From Sabellastarte sp. h YS-2021 (Eukaryota > Annelida > Polychaeta > Sabellida > Sabellidae): a stretch of 64,000 bases of DNA. This document shows positions 21,811-33,400 of this stretch, piece by piece. The translations under genes and the position numbers were made by a program. Within the stretch, counting starts at the first letter, position 1. Each line of letters starts with the position of its first letter. The stretch lies in contig OZ024927.1 of NCBI GenBank assembly GCA_964017235.1, forward strand, positions 24,137,160 to 24,201,159, read 5' to 3'. The notes under the pieces are model-generated. The model was not told the origin of the DNA. It worked only from the letters and a program-made list of their open reading frames with translations, and did not search any database.

Positions 21811-22160
21811 GGGGCCACGGTGGTGCAGTGGTAACTAACACACTCGCCTCCCATCTATGAGGTCTGCAGTTCAACTCCAGACCCCATGTGGGAAACTTGG
21901 TAGTTGCTTACAGATGGTCTGCAGTTTATAGTACAGAACCTTGACCAACTGTACATACCCGGTTTCCTCTGCCAACAGAACTACCCATTGTTGAAACTCA
22001 ATTCTAACCCACATCAATCTGTCACTCTGGAATTTCATGAGATAACATTCCACTACCACATCAGTCCCTTAAAGTCCACAGTGCCTGAAAAACTTTGTAT
22101 GTGTATGCCAGTGAGTAAGACAATCCCAGCAATGAAAACAAGACATCAGAGCATCCCCCA
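21811..22160 (+). mobile_element. tRNA-derived SINE
   Basis: The 5' head of about 75 bp has an A box-like TGGTGCAGTGGTAACT and a B box-like region GCAGTTCAACTCCAGACC at the spacing of a tRNA gene. It lacks a foldable acceptor stem and is followed by a tRNA-unrelated body, GGTTTCCTCTGCCAACAGAA and GTTGAAACTCAA, like mollusc SINE bodies. The 3' end is not sharp. Confidence 0.65.
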
Positions 22161-22358
22161 CTGAGATACAGCCTCTCAAAGTGGCATATAGAATAACATC
22201 CCTGAAAACATGTATGGAGGAGTTGTGACAAAACACGAGGAACACAAGTGTAGATTTGCTGTGGTTTTTGTTATAAATGTATTGGGAAGAATTGGATGTA
22301 ACTGAATATGTAGCTGATTTAATTGCATTTGGAAGTGACTTTTCCTTTTTTTTTCTTT

Positions 22359-22393
<35 letters not shown>

Positions 22394-22770
22394 TTTAACT
22401 GAATAAGGATAATTTTGTTTGAAAAGTTTTTCTAATTTAGTATGATAATTAGCATTTATTCTTTAATATGAAAGCTCTCAATCAGACTCCATCTAAAACT
22501 GTCAAGAGAGAGTGTGTGAGAGTGGGGATTCTGTAGAGATAACATTTTAAATATTACCCACAAGTAATGTAATTAATTCTAAGAGCTGGTTGGGTTACAG
22601 TCATACATAAATTTATTAATGTGTATCATCATTATTAGTAAAGTGTTAGTTTTTTTCTTTTGGCTTGGGTTGTAAAACTTTCAATAAAATTTTTGAGTAT
22701 AGTCTTTAACTTGGTTATTTCTTGCATACAATTGAATCCAGGAAAAAAACCCTCACAAAATGAGCTCAGG
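22161..22770. other. No gene; contains a 30-base poly(T) tract
   Basis: AT-rich sequence. An uninterrupted run of 30 T lies at 22361-22390 and may be the tail of a minus-strand retroposon. Nothing else is recognised. Confidence 0.5.
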
Positions 22771-22885
22771 AGAAAACCCCTCAAAAGTCTTCTGTGGAGA
22801 AAACCCCTCACCCTATTTTGGGGCTTGTGGAGAGAACCCCTCACGTTATTTTCAGGCTTGTGGAGAAAACCCCTCAACTTTATAA
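22770..22885 (+). repeat. Minisatellite, about 33 bp unit
   Basis: GTGGAGAAAACCCCTCA recurs three to four times with 33 bp spacing, and a diverged copy lies upstream at about 22746. Read in the plus frame it gives CGENPS-type repeats that recall a zinc-finger linker but lack any Cys/His pairs. Confidence 0.75.
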
Positions 22886-23103
22886 AAAGCCCTCATTTTG
22901 GAATTTTGACATTTTTTATTTAAATTGTATCACTACACTTTACAATATTCTTAAAGATACTTCAACATTTACATATAGCTATAATAAAAACATTTATTGT
23001 AGCTCATTTTCAACAGTTATTGCATTATACAACATTTTTGAAGGGGCATTAACATTTTTAAGTTCTTAAAAAATATAGAGATTTATCTCCTCCTAATGAA
23101 ACC

Positions 23104-23255
23104 AACTCAGGATTGTACTGCTCAGGTGATTGATCTCAACTGTTTCAGGTCAATCAAAGAAAATTACTTTTTTGAAGCCTACTCAGGATTGAACTGCTCA
23201 GGTGATTGATCTCAACTATGCAAGGTCAATCAAAGAAAATTAATTTGTTGAAACC
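23104..23255 (+). repeat. 76 bp direct duplication
   Basis: ACTCAGGATTG(T/A)ACTGCTCAGG and the following sequence through CAATCAAAGAAAATTA occur twice, starting at 23105 and 23181. The pair directly precedes the MULE transposase fragment. Confidence 0.85.
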
Positions 23256-23936
23256 TCCATACAGTGTTTGGTGAACATGTGAACATTCAGTACTGTTTCT
23301 ACCATTTGACTCAGTCAATATGGCGTAAAATTCAATCTTTGGGCCTGACCAATCTCTATGAAAGCAATGATGATTTTCATTTGTTTTGTGGGCAAATTGA
23401 TGCCCTTGCATTTTTACCAGTAGATGAAGTCTCTGAAGGCATGGCCTTTCTAAGAGAGTCCGCTCCAGATGAAGCAGCTCCACTGCTCGAGTACTTTGAT
23501 ACCACATATGTGACAGGCCATATACGTCCTCGACCTCAGAACCAAGATCTTCAACTCAGGTTTCGAGTTTCGACGTGTCCCGCCAATGTTTCCTCCAGCT
23601 CAATGGAATATGCACGAAATCACACTTGCAGACCAACCAAGGACCAACAATGCATCAGAGGGTTGGAACGACAAATTCCAGAGCCTTGTTGACCAAAGCC
23701 ACCCAACAGTCTGGAAACTGGTTGAGTGTATGCAGGTAGAATGTGCTCGGATTTCTGCTGTTCTTCATCAGGATGAGCGTGGTGTGAGACCCAAGAAGAG
23801 AACCAAGAAAGTCTATACAGAACTGCAAACAAGACTACACAATCTGTGTGAGGACAGATCTTCAGGGCGCAAGTCCATGGCAGACTTCCTTAGGGGAGTG
23901 AGCCACAATTTGAGAGGTGGCCAGGCAAATATTTAG
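23255..23936 (+). pseudogene. MULE-type transposase, C-terminal part, frameshifted
   Basis: The first frame reads CFYHLTQSIWRKIQSLGL and DALAFLPVDEVSEGMAFL. After an indel near 23560, beside the near-duplicate TTTCGAG/TTTCGAC, the third frame continues with the hallmark PRTNNASEGWNDKFQ and HPTVWKLVECMQVE, ending in a stop at 23934-23936. The order CYFH..IWR, ALAF.P, PRTNNS.EGWHN is that of Mutator-like transposases and domesticated FLYWCH relatives. The catalytic DDE region and the N-terminus are absent. A possible splice acceptor (CATACAG) precedes the coding part, so it may once have been an exon. Confidence 0.75.
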
Positions 23937-24269
23937 AATGAGACTTGCAAAATTTCAAACAAACTCTATCTTCCATGGCACTGTATAATAGTTTAAAATA
24001 TATAAATGTATAAATATGTCATAACTGAGTCTTTTACAGTGTGTTTTGACCAGCTGGTTTTATAAATTGTCACTGTCAGTTCTTAATGGTCAACTAGAGC
24101 TAGTAATAAATATTAATCTGTTCATAAGAACTAATACAATGTAATATTGACTATTGAACCTTGGGGCTAACTCTTTCTGTTCTGATAATATGGAGTTTGG
24201 ATAATCAAGGGTGCCTTACAATTTAATCACACTTTGAGAAAATGCGGACAAGAACTGGGTGAAGAACTG

Positions 24270-24345
24270 GCTTATCAGTGTATTTAAAACTGACACACTA
24301 TCAGAAGCGGCATGGTTACACTAAAAGCTACACACTTATTCACTA
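24270..24345 (-). pseudogene. Decayed THAP exon 1 start, duplicate of 27296
   Basis: The minus strand reads IVNKCVAF followed by frame-lost sequence, matching MVNRCVVFGCDNAASDKV of the exon at 27296. Flanking DNA is also shared (24345-25290 with 27300-27650), so this is part of a segmental duplication, not a retrocopy. Confidence 0.6.
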
Positions 24346-24423
24346 TTTTGAACACCAGTTACAGTGAAATTGTAGTGTTAATTATTATAAAAAAGACCAT
24401 TATTTGTGTGTGACCACACAATA

Positions 24424-24846
24424 TTCTAAAATGGTATGCTGCGCAGTGACCTTGGACACGTCTTTTGCGCAATGCTTGAACGGCGAATATAGAACGGTAA
24501 ATAAAGCACGCTGTTGAAATCTCGTACATCGTCCCTTCGCATGCAAATGTAAACAAACGACTCGTGGTTAAAATATTCATAAAATTGTTATTTTTTGCTT
24601 GATTTTAATAAATAGCATATCGTTTTAAAGCTTACAACAAAGTGAAAGAATCTACAGTGACAATCTCCCAATATTTCTTTAATAGATTCTGTGAAAATAG
24701 AGTAACAAATATCCTATATTTTTACAATAGATATCACTATGTATGTGGTATTGATGGAACAGCCAACATGGCGTTGGATTTGTTTTGATTTTTGCGTAAG
24801 ATTTACCACTTATTTTGACCAAATTATTAATATAACCATTTTAGAA
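24424..24846. mobile_element. MITE with TTCTAAAATGGT ends and TA duplication
   Basis: TTCTAAAATGGT at the left end and ACCATTTTAGAA at the right are perfect inverted repeats of 12 bp, flanked by TA on both sides. The 423 bp interior has no ORF. The related segment at 27300-27400 lacks it, which supports an insertion. TA duplication suggests the Tc1/mariner group. Confidence 0.65.
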
Positions 24847-25004
24847 TAGGAATAAAAGACAAATTCTCGTGCTTTATGATGGTTTTAAACTATCGATCGG
24901 CTGTATTAAAGCACTCAGCCCTTCGGGCTTCGTGGCTTTAATATTCAGCCGCTCGATAGTTTAAAACCATCATAAAGCACTCGAATATGTCTTTTATTCC
25001 TATA
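24847..25004. mobile_element. Foldback element, 158 bp near-perfect palindrome
   Basis: The left arm, TAGGAATAAAAGAC then GTGCTTTATGATGG and TTTTAAACTATCGA, pairs with the right arm over about 58 bp with few mismatches. The tip contains AGCCC-TTC-GGGCT. It directly abuts the MITE on its left and is absent from the duplicate locus near 27360. Confidence 0.75.
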
Positions 25005-25290
25005 TTCCAAGTTCATTTGATAGAAGAATCTTTGCACTAAGTGTAGGAAAAAAAGTTTTTTTGACTGAAGCTGACGCTTTCCAAGCCAGTTTATAAAACA
25101 CTAATTTCACTTCATTTTACACTATTTTGTATTGTACACACAGAAATCAGAGCGGGAAATCCCCTTGTGTGATGTGGCACAGTTTCAGAGAGGGATCTGT
25201 TTTGTTTTTCCAACTGTCAGATTTAACTGGCTTTCAATGTGCTTTCTAGTGGGAGTTTCAAAATGGGACTTGGCAGGTGTGTTGTTACAG
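25005..25290. repeat. Segmental duplication, copy of 27361-27650
   Basis: Shared landmarks include TAGAAGAATCTTT, TTTTACACTATTT, AGGGATCTGTTTTGTTTTT against AGGATCTGTTTGTTTTT, and GGGACTTGGCAGGTGTGTTG. Divergence is moderate with small indels. Confidence 0.7.
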
Positions 25291-25870
25291 GCATAATCTG
25301 TAAAATAATGCAAAAAAAAAAATTTCATGCGCTGTGGTCTTATGGAACTTGATGCTTGCTATAATTAAAGAATAATTGATATATCTCATTGTAAGTACTT
25401 TTAAATCGATCTTATCAATAAATTTTGACTTTATGTTCATCCAATAAATTTAAAGATGCAACAGTTCTGATTACTGTTTAGCTAAGAGTCACAATGGTGG
25501 AAAGGTCTTGTTACCTTCTGAGTTATACACTGGCCATTTTCATTTTTATTTGTCAGATAGCACCAAAGTGTGAGATCCTAAACTTTTCAATAGTGATGTT
25601 AGGTCATCACGCGGGTCATTCCTCAACCCCGGGAAGTGTAGCTGTACCTTAATCAAGAATTCGCTATGCTTATAATCACTTAGCGTCCCCTAGATACCTG
25701 ACCTACTTATTGTGATTGGTCAGCACTTGCTTCCTTTTGTGGTTATGTACACATGCAGGGCTTCTGTTCCGCCTGTGATTTACTAATTCATACAGACGTT
25801 GAGACTTGCAGCAAGTCTAATCACCACCTAGAACCAGATTTTCTCCCGACCTGTGCATTACTCTTCCACT
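25291..25870. other. No feature recognised
   Basis: Contains a 10-base A run and sequence without a domain signature. No tandem structure is seen. Confidence 0.35.
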
Positions 25871-26620
25871 AGATCCATTTTATGAACCAAACAGAAAGTC
25901 CACACAGCTCAGGATGAAGATACAGTCTTGCATGTTTATGAGAGGTACCTACTGTGCGACAGGTCACATTGGCTGAATTTAACATCCTAATGGCTTTAGT
26001 TGGCGACAATCCAGTGAAAAGAATGGCAGCGATAAAGCCAAGTTTTCTGCAGGAATGTTATTAACAAAAGGCTGTGAGGCCCACTCATTTGATGAAGAAC
26101 AATAGGTACATTTTTGGAAAATTTTATTGAAACTTCCCATCTGATATCCAATTTCAACTTCAAAGAACTGATCACACAAATTACATTTTTTCAAATAATG
26201 GCAACAAACATGATTTATATACAATTAATTTCCGTTCTTCGTGGTTAAAGGGATTTGATCCTCAGATGACACATCTGTGTTTGAAATATTGGGCACAGAA
26301 TCACTTGGCAAGTAACATGACACATCAACATTTCCTGATTTTGATTTTCCACTGAATGCACTTTCATCACTCAGTAATGTACATTGTATACTAATAGAAT
26401 TGACCCTTCAGTTTAATGTTAGCCAGGCTTTTAACTGATCTTTTATTCCAGGTAGGACAGTTTTTGCTTGTGGAATTGTATAGCAGAGTTTGTTGCACAC
26501 AAACTGCGTTGTCGAAACTACTGTAACTTTTATCAAAATCTTTGAAACCAGTAGGAGAAATAGTTTGATCCCTAGCATCAGGGATCATTTTTCAATTACA
26601 AGATAAATGGCCACATACTT
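25871..26620 (-). pseudogene. Decayed C-terminal part of a THAP-associated cysteine-rich protein
   Basis: Minus-strand pieces in order are ISPTGFKDFDKSYSSFDN, an acidic Ser-rich stretch, ERKLIVYKSCLLPLF, KKCNLCDQFF, KCTYCSSSNEWASQPFVNNI, PAENLAL and AAILFTGLSPTKAIRML. I recognise this order from THAP-linked proteins of aquatic invertebrates (C-x2-C pairs, W-SQP, then a P-A-x-N-L-L-L-S-A-x-I-L-F-T-G box). The pieces are in different frames with at least two indels and a stop. With the THAP exon at 26904-27296 it forms one broken minus-strand gene. Confidence 0.6.
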
Positions 26621-26903
26621 ATGAAAATATATTATCAGGATAGCAAATTATTTACAGAGTTCAAGATTACCAAAACTTGAGTGAAAACCAAAAAAAAAAT
26701 ACAATTTAGCAATGCTGCCTGATAGTTCATTGAATATTTGAATATAATGAATTCATTGACAAAAGATTCACTTTATATGACAATTTGAGGTTCTGAAATA
26801 TATATGAATCCCGATTTATTTCTAAAGAGCTGAATATGCCAAATACTTATATCTGTATCTTTGAGCTTTAATTTTTACTTAAAATAATGAAAATATAATA
26901 TAC

Positions 26904-27296
26904 CCTGTGAACTTCTCTTTTTCGGAAAGCATTTCTTACTGATGATTGAATCTCATAATTTACTTCTCTGTCATCATTTGATAATTCACTATTGCCAACA
27001 AACTGATGATCAACTGGAGATATGTGTTCTTCATGAGTGACTGGATAGATTGTTGGAAATGCCCCCTTTTTTAATATAAGTTTTAAATGATATCCATATT
27101 CATAAGTCATCCAGTTTTCAAAACTATCCTTGGAGAAATGTTCACTACATATCAGAATTAGCTGGGAAGCCCATTTTGCTCTTGTTCTTTTCACAAAACG
27201 ACTCCACAGTGGTTTCAGGTTATTAGGACATTTAAAAACGGATACTTTATCAGAAGCTGCATTATCACAACCAAAAACTACACACCTGTTCACCAT
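26904..27296 (-). CDS. THAP-domain exon (first exon of a broken gene)
   Basis: The exon starts at ATG 27296 with MVNRCVVFGCDN, has FKCPNN, a Trp, FVKRTRAKW, ICSEHFSKDSFEN and ends the domain with GAFPTIYP, the AVPTIF-type box. The C2CH ligands (two Cys in RCVVFGC, Cys and His of CSEHF) are all present, so the zinc finger itself looks intact. A donor G|GTATAT follows at 26903. Downstream exons are frameshifted, so I treat it as an intact exon of a probable pseudogene. Confidence 0.65.
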
Positions 27297-27360
27297 CTTG
27301 AAAACATATTATAATCCTGTTATACTTGTTAATAAAGTGTTCTTTGTGTGTGATCACAGT

Positions 27361-27650
27361 ATATTCAAGTTTCATTTAATAGAAGAATCTTTAGACCATG
27401 TACAGAAAATAAATATATATTGTATTGACTGCAGCTGACCCTGTAATTGAAGGTTGAAAAACAGCAATTTCACTCCATTTTACACTATTTATCTACTCCA
27501 CACTCACAGGATTGAGTGGTATATCACCTTTTGTGACGAAGCACAGATTCAGGGAAGGATCTGTTTGTTTTTGCAAGTGTCAGATTTTAACTGGCTTTTA
27601 ATGAGGTTTCTAGTGGGAATTTGAAGATGGGATTTGGCAGGTGTGTTGTT
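27361..27650. repeat. Segmental duplication, partner of 25005-25290
   Basis: Lies directly upstream of the THAP exon on the minus strand and is shared with the region upstream of the decayed exon at 24270-24345. It lacks the two mobile elements present in the other copy. Confidence 0.7.
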
Positions 27651-28029
27651 TTTGATACACACACACTCTAAAGGGAGATGCAACTAAAAAAATAAATAAA
27701 TAAAAAAAAATAAAAAAAACATGCACTGTTGTCTTTAATTCTGCAGACTTTGTTGGATTCCAATATCCACAAATATCAAAACTTCAAACTGACACTGTTT
27801 TTACATCCACACTTGTTCATGCTTGTTTCTATTTTACATTACATTCTGTTGGTGAAATATGCAAAAAAAAATTACATAAACAACAAGCATTCTGACGCAT
27901 GCATTTATCTCCCGCTGTCTAAATTAGATGTACTAAAGATAGTGGAATATAAATTTTCTTGTGAGATGGAGGCACATGTAGAAGTGACAAAAAGCAAGAG
28001 GCACTTTAATGTTTGATTGCAATACTTTT

Positions 28030-30950
28030 AAAGACAAACGGCATTTACTCATTTTAGTAGCTATTACTCTGCCATCCAAAGAGCTACAGTTCTGCAACTT
28101 TATTATGCAGTAGATCAACCCAAAGTAGGCGAAGGACATATTTAGAAGAAATTGCCTATCTGTAACACTTTCAGAGATAAAAGGCATTTACTCATTTTAG
28201 AGGCTATTACTCTGCCATCCAAAGAGCTACAGTTCTGCAACTTCACTATGTGGTACATCGCCCAAAAGTAGGTGAAGGACTTACTTAGAAGAAATTGTCT
28301 ATGTCCAATACTTGTAAAGATAAACGACATTTACTCATTTAAGTAGCAGTTACTCAGCTATGCAAAGAGCTACAGTTGCGCAACTTCACTATGTGGTAGA
28401 TCACCCAATAGTAGGTGAACAACTTATTTAGAAGAAATTGCCTATCTGCAATACTTTTAGAGATCAAGACATTTACTCATTTTAGCAGTATATGACTCAG
28501 CTATCCAAAGAGCTATAGATGTGCAACTACACTATGTGGTAGATCACCCAAAAGGTGAATCAGTTATTCAGAAGAATTTGCCTTTTCATAACACTTTTAG
28601 AGATAAAGAACATTTAATATTTTAGTAGCTGTTACTCAGCTATGGAAAGAACTACAGTTCTGCAACTTCACTATGTGGAAGATCACCCAAAAGTAGGTGA
28701 ATGACTTATTTAGAAGAAATTGCATCTATTCAATACTTTTACAGGTACAAGGCATTTACTCATTTTAGTAGCTATGACTGAGCTATGCAAAGAGCTATAG
28801 ATCTGAAACTTCACTATTAGGTAGATCACCCAAAAGTAGGTGAATGACTAATTTAGACGAAATTGCATACCTTTAATACTTTTAGAGATAAAAGACATTT
28901 GCTCATTTCAGTAGCTATTACTCAGCTATCCAAAGAGCTACAGTTCTGCAACTTCACTATGTGGTAGATCAGCCAAAAGTAGGTGAATGATTTATTTAGA
29001 AGAAATTGTCTAATACTTTTAAAGATAAAGGGTATTCACTCATTTTAGTAGCTATTACTCAGTTATGCAAAGGGCTACAGTTGTGCAACTTCACTATGTG
29101 GTAGATCACCCAAAAGTAGGTGAATGACTTATTCAGAAGAAACTGCGTGCATGCAATACTTTTACAGATAAACGACATTTACTCATTTTAGTAGCTATGA
29201 CCGAGCTATGCAAAGAGCTATAGATCTGAAACTTCACTGTGTGGTAGATCAGCCAAAAGTAGGTGAATGACTTATTTAGACGAAATTGCCTACCTGTAAT
29301 ACTTTTAGAGATAAAAGACATTAGCTCATTTTAGTAGCTATTACTCAGCTATCCAAAGAGCTACAGTTCTGCAACTTCACTATGTGGTAGATCAGCCGCC
29401 AAAAGTAGGTGAATGACTTATTTAGAAGAAATTGCCTAACTGTAATACTTTTACAGATAAAAGACATTTACTCATTTTAGTAGCTTTGAGTGTGCTATGC
29501 AAAGAGCTATAGATCTGCAACTTCACTATGTGGTAGATCAGCCAAAAGTAGGTGAATGACTTATTTAGACGAAATTGCCTACCTGTAATACTTGTAGAGA
29601 TAAAAGACATTTGCTCATTTTAGTAGCTATTACTCAGCTATCCAAAGAGCTACAGTTGTGCAACTTCACTATGTGGTAGATCAGCCAAAAGTAGGTGAAT
29701 GGCTTATTAAGAAGAAATTGTCTATCTGTAATACTTTTAAAGATAAATGGTATTGACTCATTTTAGTAGCTATTACTCAGTTATGCAAAGAGCTACAGTT
29801 GTGCAACTTCACTATGTGGTAGTTCACCCAAAAGTAGGTGAATGACTTATTTAGAAGAAATTGCGTGTTTGCAATACTTTAACAGATAAAAGACATTTAC
29901 TCATTTTAGTAGCTATGACCGAGCTATGCAAAGAGCTATAGATCTGAAACTTCACTGTGTGGTAGATCAGCCGCCAAAAGTAGGTGAATGACTTATTTAG
30001 AAGAAATTGCCTAACTGTAATACTTTTACAGATAAAAGACATTTACTCATTTTAGTAGCTTTGAGTGTGCTATGCAAAGAGCTATAGATCTGCAACTTCA
30101 CTATGTGGTAGATCAGCCAAAAGTAGGTGAATGACTTATTTAGAAGAAATTGCCTACCTGTAATACTTGTAGAGATAAAAGACATTTGCTCATTTTAGTA
30201 GCTATTACTCAGCTATCCAAAGAGCTACAGTTGTGCAACTTCACTATGTGGTAGATCAGCCAAAAGTAGGTGAATGACTTATTAAGAAGAAATTGTCTAT
30301 CTGTAATACTTTTAAAGATAAAGGGTATTGACTCATTTTAGTAGCTATTACTCAGTTATGCAAAGAGCTACAGTTGTGCAACTTCACTATGTGGTAGCTC
30401 ACCCAAAAGTAGGTGAATGACTTATTTACAAGAAATTGCGTGTTTGCAATACTTTAACAGATAAAAGACATTTACTCATTTTAGTAGCTATGACCGAGCT
30501 ATGCAAAGAGCTATAGATCTGAAACTTCACTGTGTGGTAGATCAGCCAAAAGTAGATGAATGACTTATTTAGAAGAAATTGCCTACCTGTAATACTTTTA
30601 GAGATAAAAGACATTAGCTCATTTCAGTAGCTATTACTCAGCTATCCAAAAAGCTACAGTTGTGCAACTTTACTATGTGGTAGATCACTCAAAAGTAGGT
30701 GAATGACTTATTTAGAAGAAATTGCGTGTATGCAATACTTTTACAGATAAAAGGCATTTATTCATTTTGGTAGCTATGAGTGTGCTATGCAAAAAGCTAT
30801 AGATCTACAACTTCACTATGTGGTAGATCACCCAAAAGTAGATGAATGACTAATTTAGAAGAAATTGCCTACCTATAATACTTTTAGAGATAAAAGACAT
30901 TTACTCATTTTGGTAGCTATTACTCAGCTATCTACTCACTTAGCTATTGA
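28030..30950 (+). repeat. Tandem array, about 143 bp monomer with 575 bp higher-order unit
   Basis: Each monomer has TTTAGTAGCTATTACTCAGC, AAGAGCTACAGTT, CTTCACTATGTGGTAGATCA and CAAAAGTAGGTGAATGACTT. Blocks starting near 29422 and 29997 repeat as units of four monomers, offset by 575 bp, with only scattered differences. The monomer is distantly related to the 155 bp and 133 bp monomers elsewhere in the window. Confidence 0.92.
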
Positions 30951-30999
30951 ACTAGATCTGCAAAAGCAACAGAAATATAAAGGACACAGGAAAGTAAGC

Positions 31000-31920
31000 T
31001 TATCAAAAACTAGATGAATAACAAATGAAAAGATTTGCCTAACTTTAATACTTGTGAAGGTATTTGGCATTTATTTCCATCATAATTTTGCTACAAATAA
31101 GAAAATAGCTATTGCTCACTTATGACATGCAATGGAACCCCAAACGATATGCCAAGTTATAGTTAAGGAAAAAGTAGCTGAACAAATTATTTTAGGAAAA
31201 TACTGTAACTGCAGTAGTTTTTGAGTTGCAATGGATTTACTCAACAGTCAGAATTTCAAGTAGCTATTACTCAACTATCCAATGTGCAACAGGTCTGCAA
31301 CTTTACTATGTGATAGCTTATCAAAAACTAGATGAATAACATATTTGAAAAAAATTCCCTAACTTTAATACTTTTGAAGATATTTGACATTTACTTATGT
31401 CATTATTTTGCTACAAATAAGAAAATAGCTATTACTCACTTATGACATGCAATAGAACCCCAAACTATATGCCATCTTATAGCTAAGGACAAAGTAGCTG
31501 AATAACATATTTTAGGAAAATACTCTAACTGCAATAGTTTTGGAGTTACAATAGATTTACTCAACTGTAGAATTTCAAAGTAGCAATTACTCAGCTATCC
31601 AAAGTTCAACAGGTCTGAAACTTTAATATGTGATAGCTTTATCAAAAAGTAGATGAATAACATATTTGAAAAGAATTCCCTAACTTTAATACTTTTGAAG
31701 ATATTTGACATTTACTTATGTCATTATTTTGCTACAAATAAGAAAATAGCTATTATTCACTTATGGCATGCAATGGGACCCCAAACTATGTACCATCTTA
31801 TAGCTAAGGTCAAAGTAGCTGAACAACATATTTGAAGAAAAAGCTGTAACTGCAAGAGTTTTTGAGTTATGAGCCCTTTACTCCAAGTAGCTAAGATTGC
31901 TATTACTCACTTATCTTTAG
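31000..31920 (+). repeat. Diverged repeats at the end of F3
   Basis: A unit of roughly 290-300 bp (ACTTTAATACTTTTGAAGAT, GCTACAAATAAGAAAATAGC, CACTTATGACATGCAAT) occurs about three times. Confidence 0.75.
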
Positions 31921-32105
31921 GCCTAAGTCCATAAAACCAAAAATATTTTCAAGGGCGTGAAAATTCATTGGGACAATTAATTTACAAAAACAATCTGTAG
32001 CTATAGTAGTTTTGGAGAAATCTGCATAACTAACTAACGCACGCACGCACACACAGGCACCATTTCATAATCTCCCTCCCGGGCTAAAGCCTGGCGGGAG
32101 ATAAA

Positions 32106-32557
32106 AAAGTAGGAAGTCATTGCATGAAGAAACCCCCTGGCTCTGTCAGAGCCAGACTCTGAGACTGTGTACCTTGTGTGTAGGACTCTCCAGATACAGT
32201 CATGGTAATAACCTGATACCTTTTGTTCACATCTATTCTTGGCATTTCCCTGGTCTTGCTGAAGGCTCAAGTATTTTTGCAGTTAGGGAAAATTTTCAGT
32301 TTAGATAATAAAGTTTCAGTTTATATAATGTACTCATACATATACTGACTTTTACAGTAGCATACAGCTAAAAGAGAGAATCTCTGATAAACTTATATCT
32401 CTTTAAATCTATGAGTGCTTTATGAATACTGAATATCTGTGTGTATGTTTGAAAAAGATATCATGCAAATTTGAGCCTTAAGCAAGGCTAGCATGTCCCT
32501 AAATGTCTATGTGTAATTTTTCAAAGATATTAGCTACAGCAAAACACACACACCTAC
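32106..32557. other. No feature recognised
   Basis: A near-palindrome, CTGGCTCTGTCAGAGCCAG, lies at about 32138. No gene or repeat unit is seen. Confidence 0.35.
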
Positions 32558-32780
32558 CTCTAAATTTCTCCATTTTGTTAGGGTAAGGCTTTTTTTCCTT
32601 GCTGGCCTGGATTTTTTTGCAGTAAACTTAAATTTTGTGGGTTTTGATCCTTGTATTAGTCTCACAAATTTGTAACCAGCTCTCCTGGCATTATCCAAAT
32701 TCATTTTAAAACACGAATTCTCAAAGTGATCCTCACACAGACAATGGCCTTCATTTGCTTCAAAGTTTTTTCTTTTCATG
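32558..32780 (-). pseudogene. Orphan THAP exon (second half of domain)
   Basis: The minus strand reads KRKNFEANEGHCLCEDHFEN, SCFKMNLDNARRAGYKFVRL and SKPTKFKF. C-E-D-H-F is the last Cys-x2-His pair of a THAP finger and KPTKF the end box. AG acceptors lie at the start and GAG|GTAGGTG is a good donor at the end. No matching first exon is found to the right; the F4a element lies there. Whether a distant exon exists outside the window cannot be seen. Confidence 0.5.
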
Positions 32781-33289
32781 CTGATCTCCCAAAGAAGCAT
32801 TTTTAAGAAACAAAAATATACTGAAACACAGCCTTCTGTGAATATATACACACAATAAATGATGTGGTGTTGTTAACAGTATTCAGGTACTGGTACACTG
32901 TATAAAATCTACAATGATGATGTATCAGAACGATGTGTACTGTGTAGTCCCAGATGATGTCACACTTGTTTTCATCAGAAAAACAGGAAATAAAGACATA
33001 GAAAATTTAGAGGGAAAAATGTGGTTTTCAAAACAACTTTGGAGGGATTTATGAACTGAATTTCTCACTATACATTCACTAGATCCTTTATTTTTTAACT
33101 ACTCATAATAACTAGTGCATAATACAAAACCTTTCTTATGAAATGTGATAACTTAAAAGCATGGTATGTGATCTTTAAAATAAGAGATACTTATCCAAAA
33201 TGAGCCAGAAAGGGCCAAAACTATAGATATATTCAATGATTGGCAGTTGAATGTTATTTGTGGCTTTGCTTATTTCTACCTCAACCCCT

Positions 33290-33400
33290 TTTACCACTAT
33301 GTAAAACAAACTTAACAACTGGGCCTTCTGCCCACAAAACTACCCGTCGTGACATGACCTATACAGTGTTGAAACTTGAAAGTGACGTAAAACCCCAAGT
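33290..33400 (+). mobile_element. SINE 3' body fragment
   Basis: ACTGGGCCTTCTGCCCACAA, CTACCCGTCGTGACATGACC and GTGTTGAAACTTGAAAGTGA followed by CGTAAAACCCCAAGTAAAC resemble the body and tail of the SINE at 21811 and common mollusc SINE tails. The head is missing. Confidence 0.5.

Larger units (their letters stand above)
27881..32105 (+). mobile_element. Tandem-repeat element family F3, complete copy
   Basis: The 5' part reads AACAAGCATTCTGACGCATG and then ATCTCCCGC (27907-27915). The 3' end is an imperfect hairpin whose arms are ATCTCCC (32070-32076) and GCGGGAGAT (32094-32102), followed by AAAAAAGT. The 5' motif is the reverse complement of the 3' arm. The interior is a 143 bp array (28030-30950) and a diverged, longer-period tail (31000-31920). 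No coding sequence is seen. Confidence 0.72.

Noticed and set aside
21811-21885. Functional tRNA gene
   Set aside because: A and B boxes are present, but the acceptor arms do not pair and a SINE body follows.
22770-22885. C2H2 zinc-finger array suggested by GEKP-like repeats
   Set aside because: No Cys or His pairs at finger spacing in any frame; it is a 33 bp minisatellite.
28142-30614. Recurrent 62-residue minus-strand ORFs (MSFIS...) as a peptide family
   Set aside because: They are the same stretch of the 143 bp array read in one frame. They recur with the 575 bp unit, have no start context and show no codon-level constraint.
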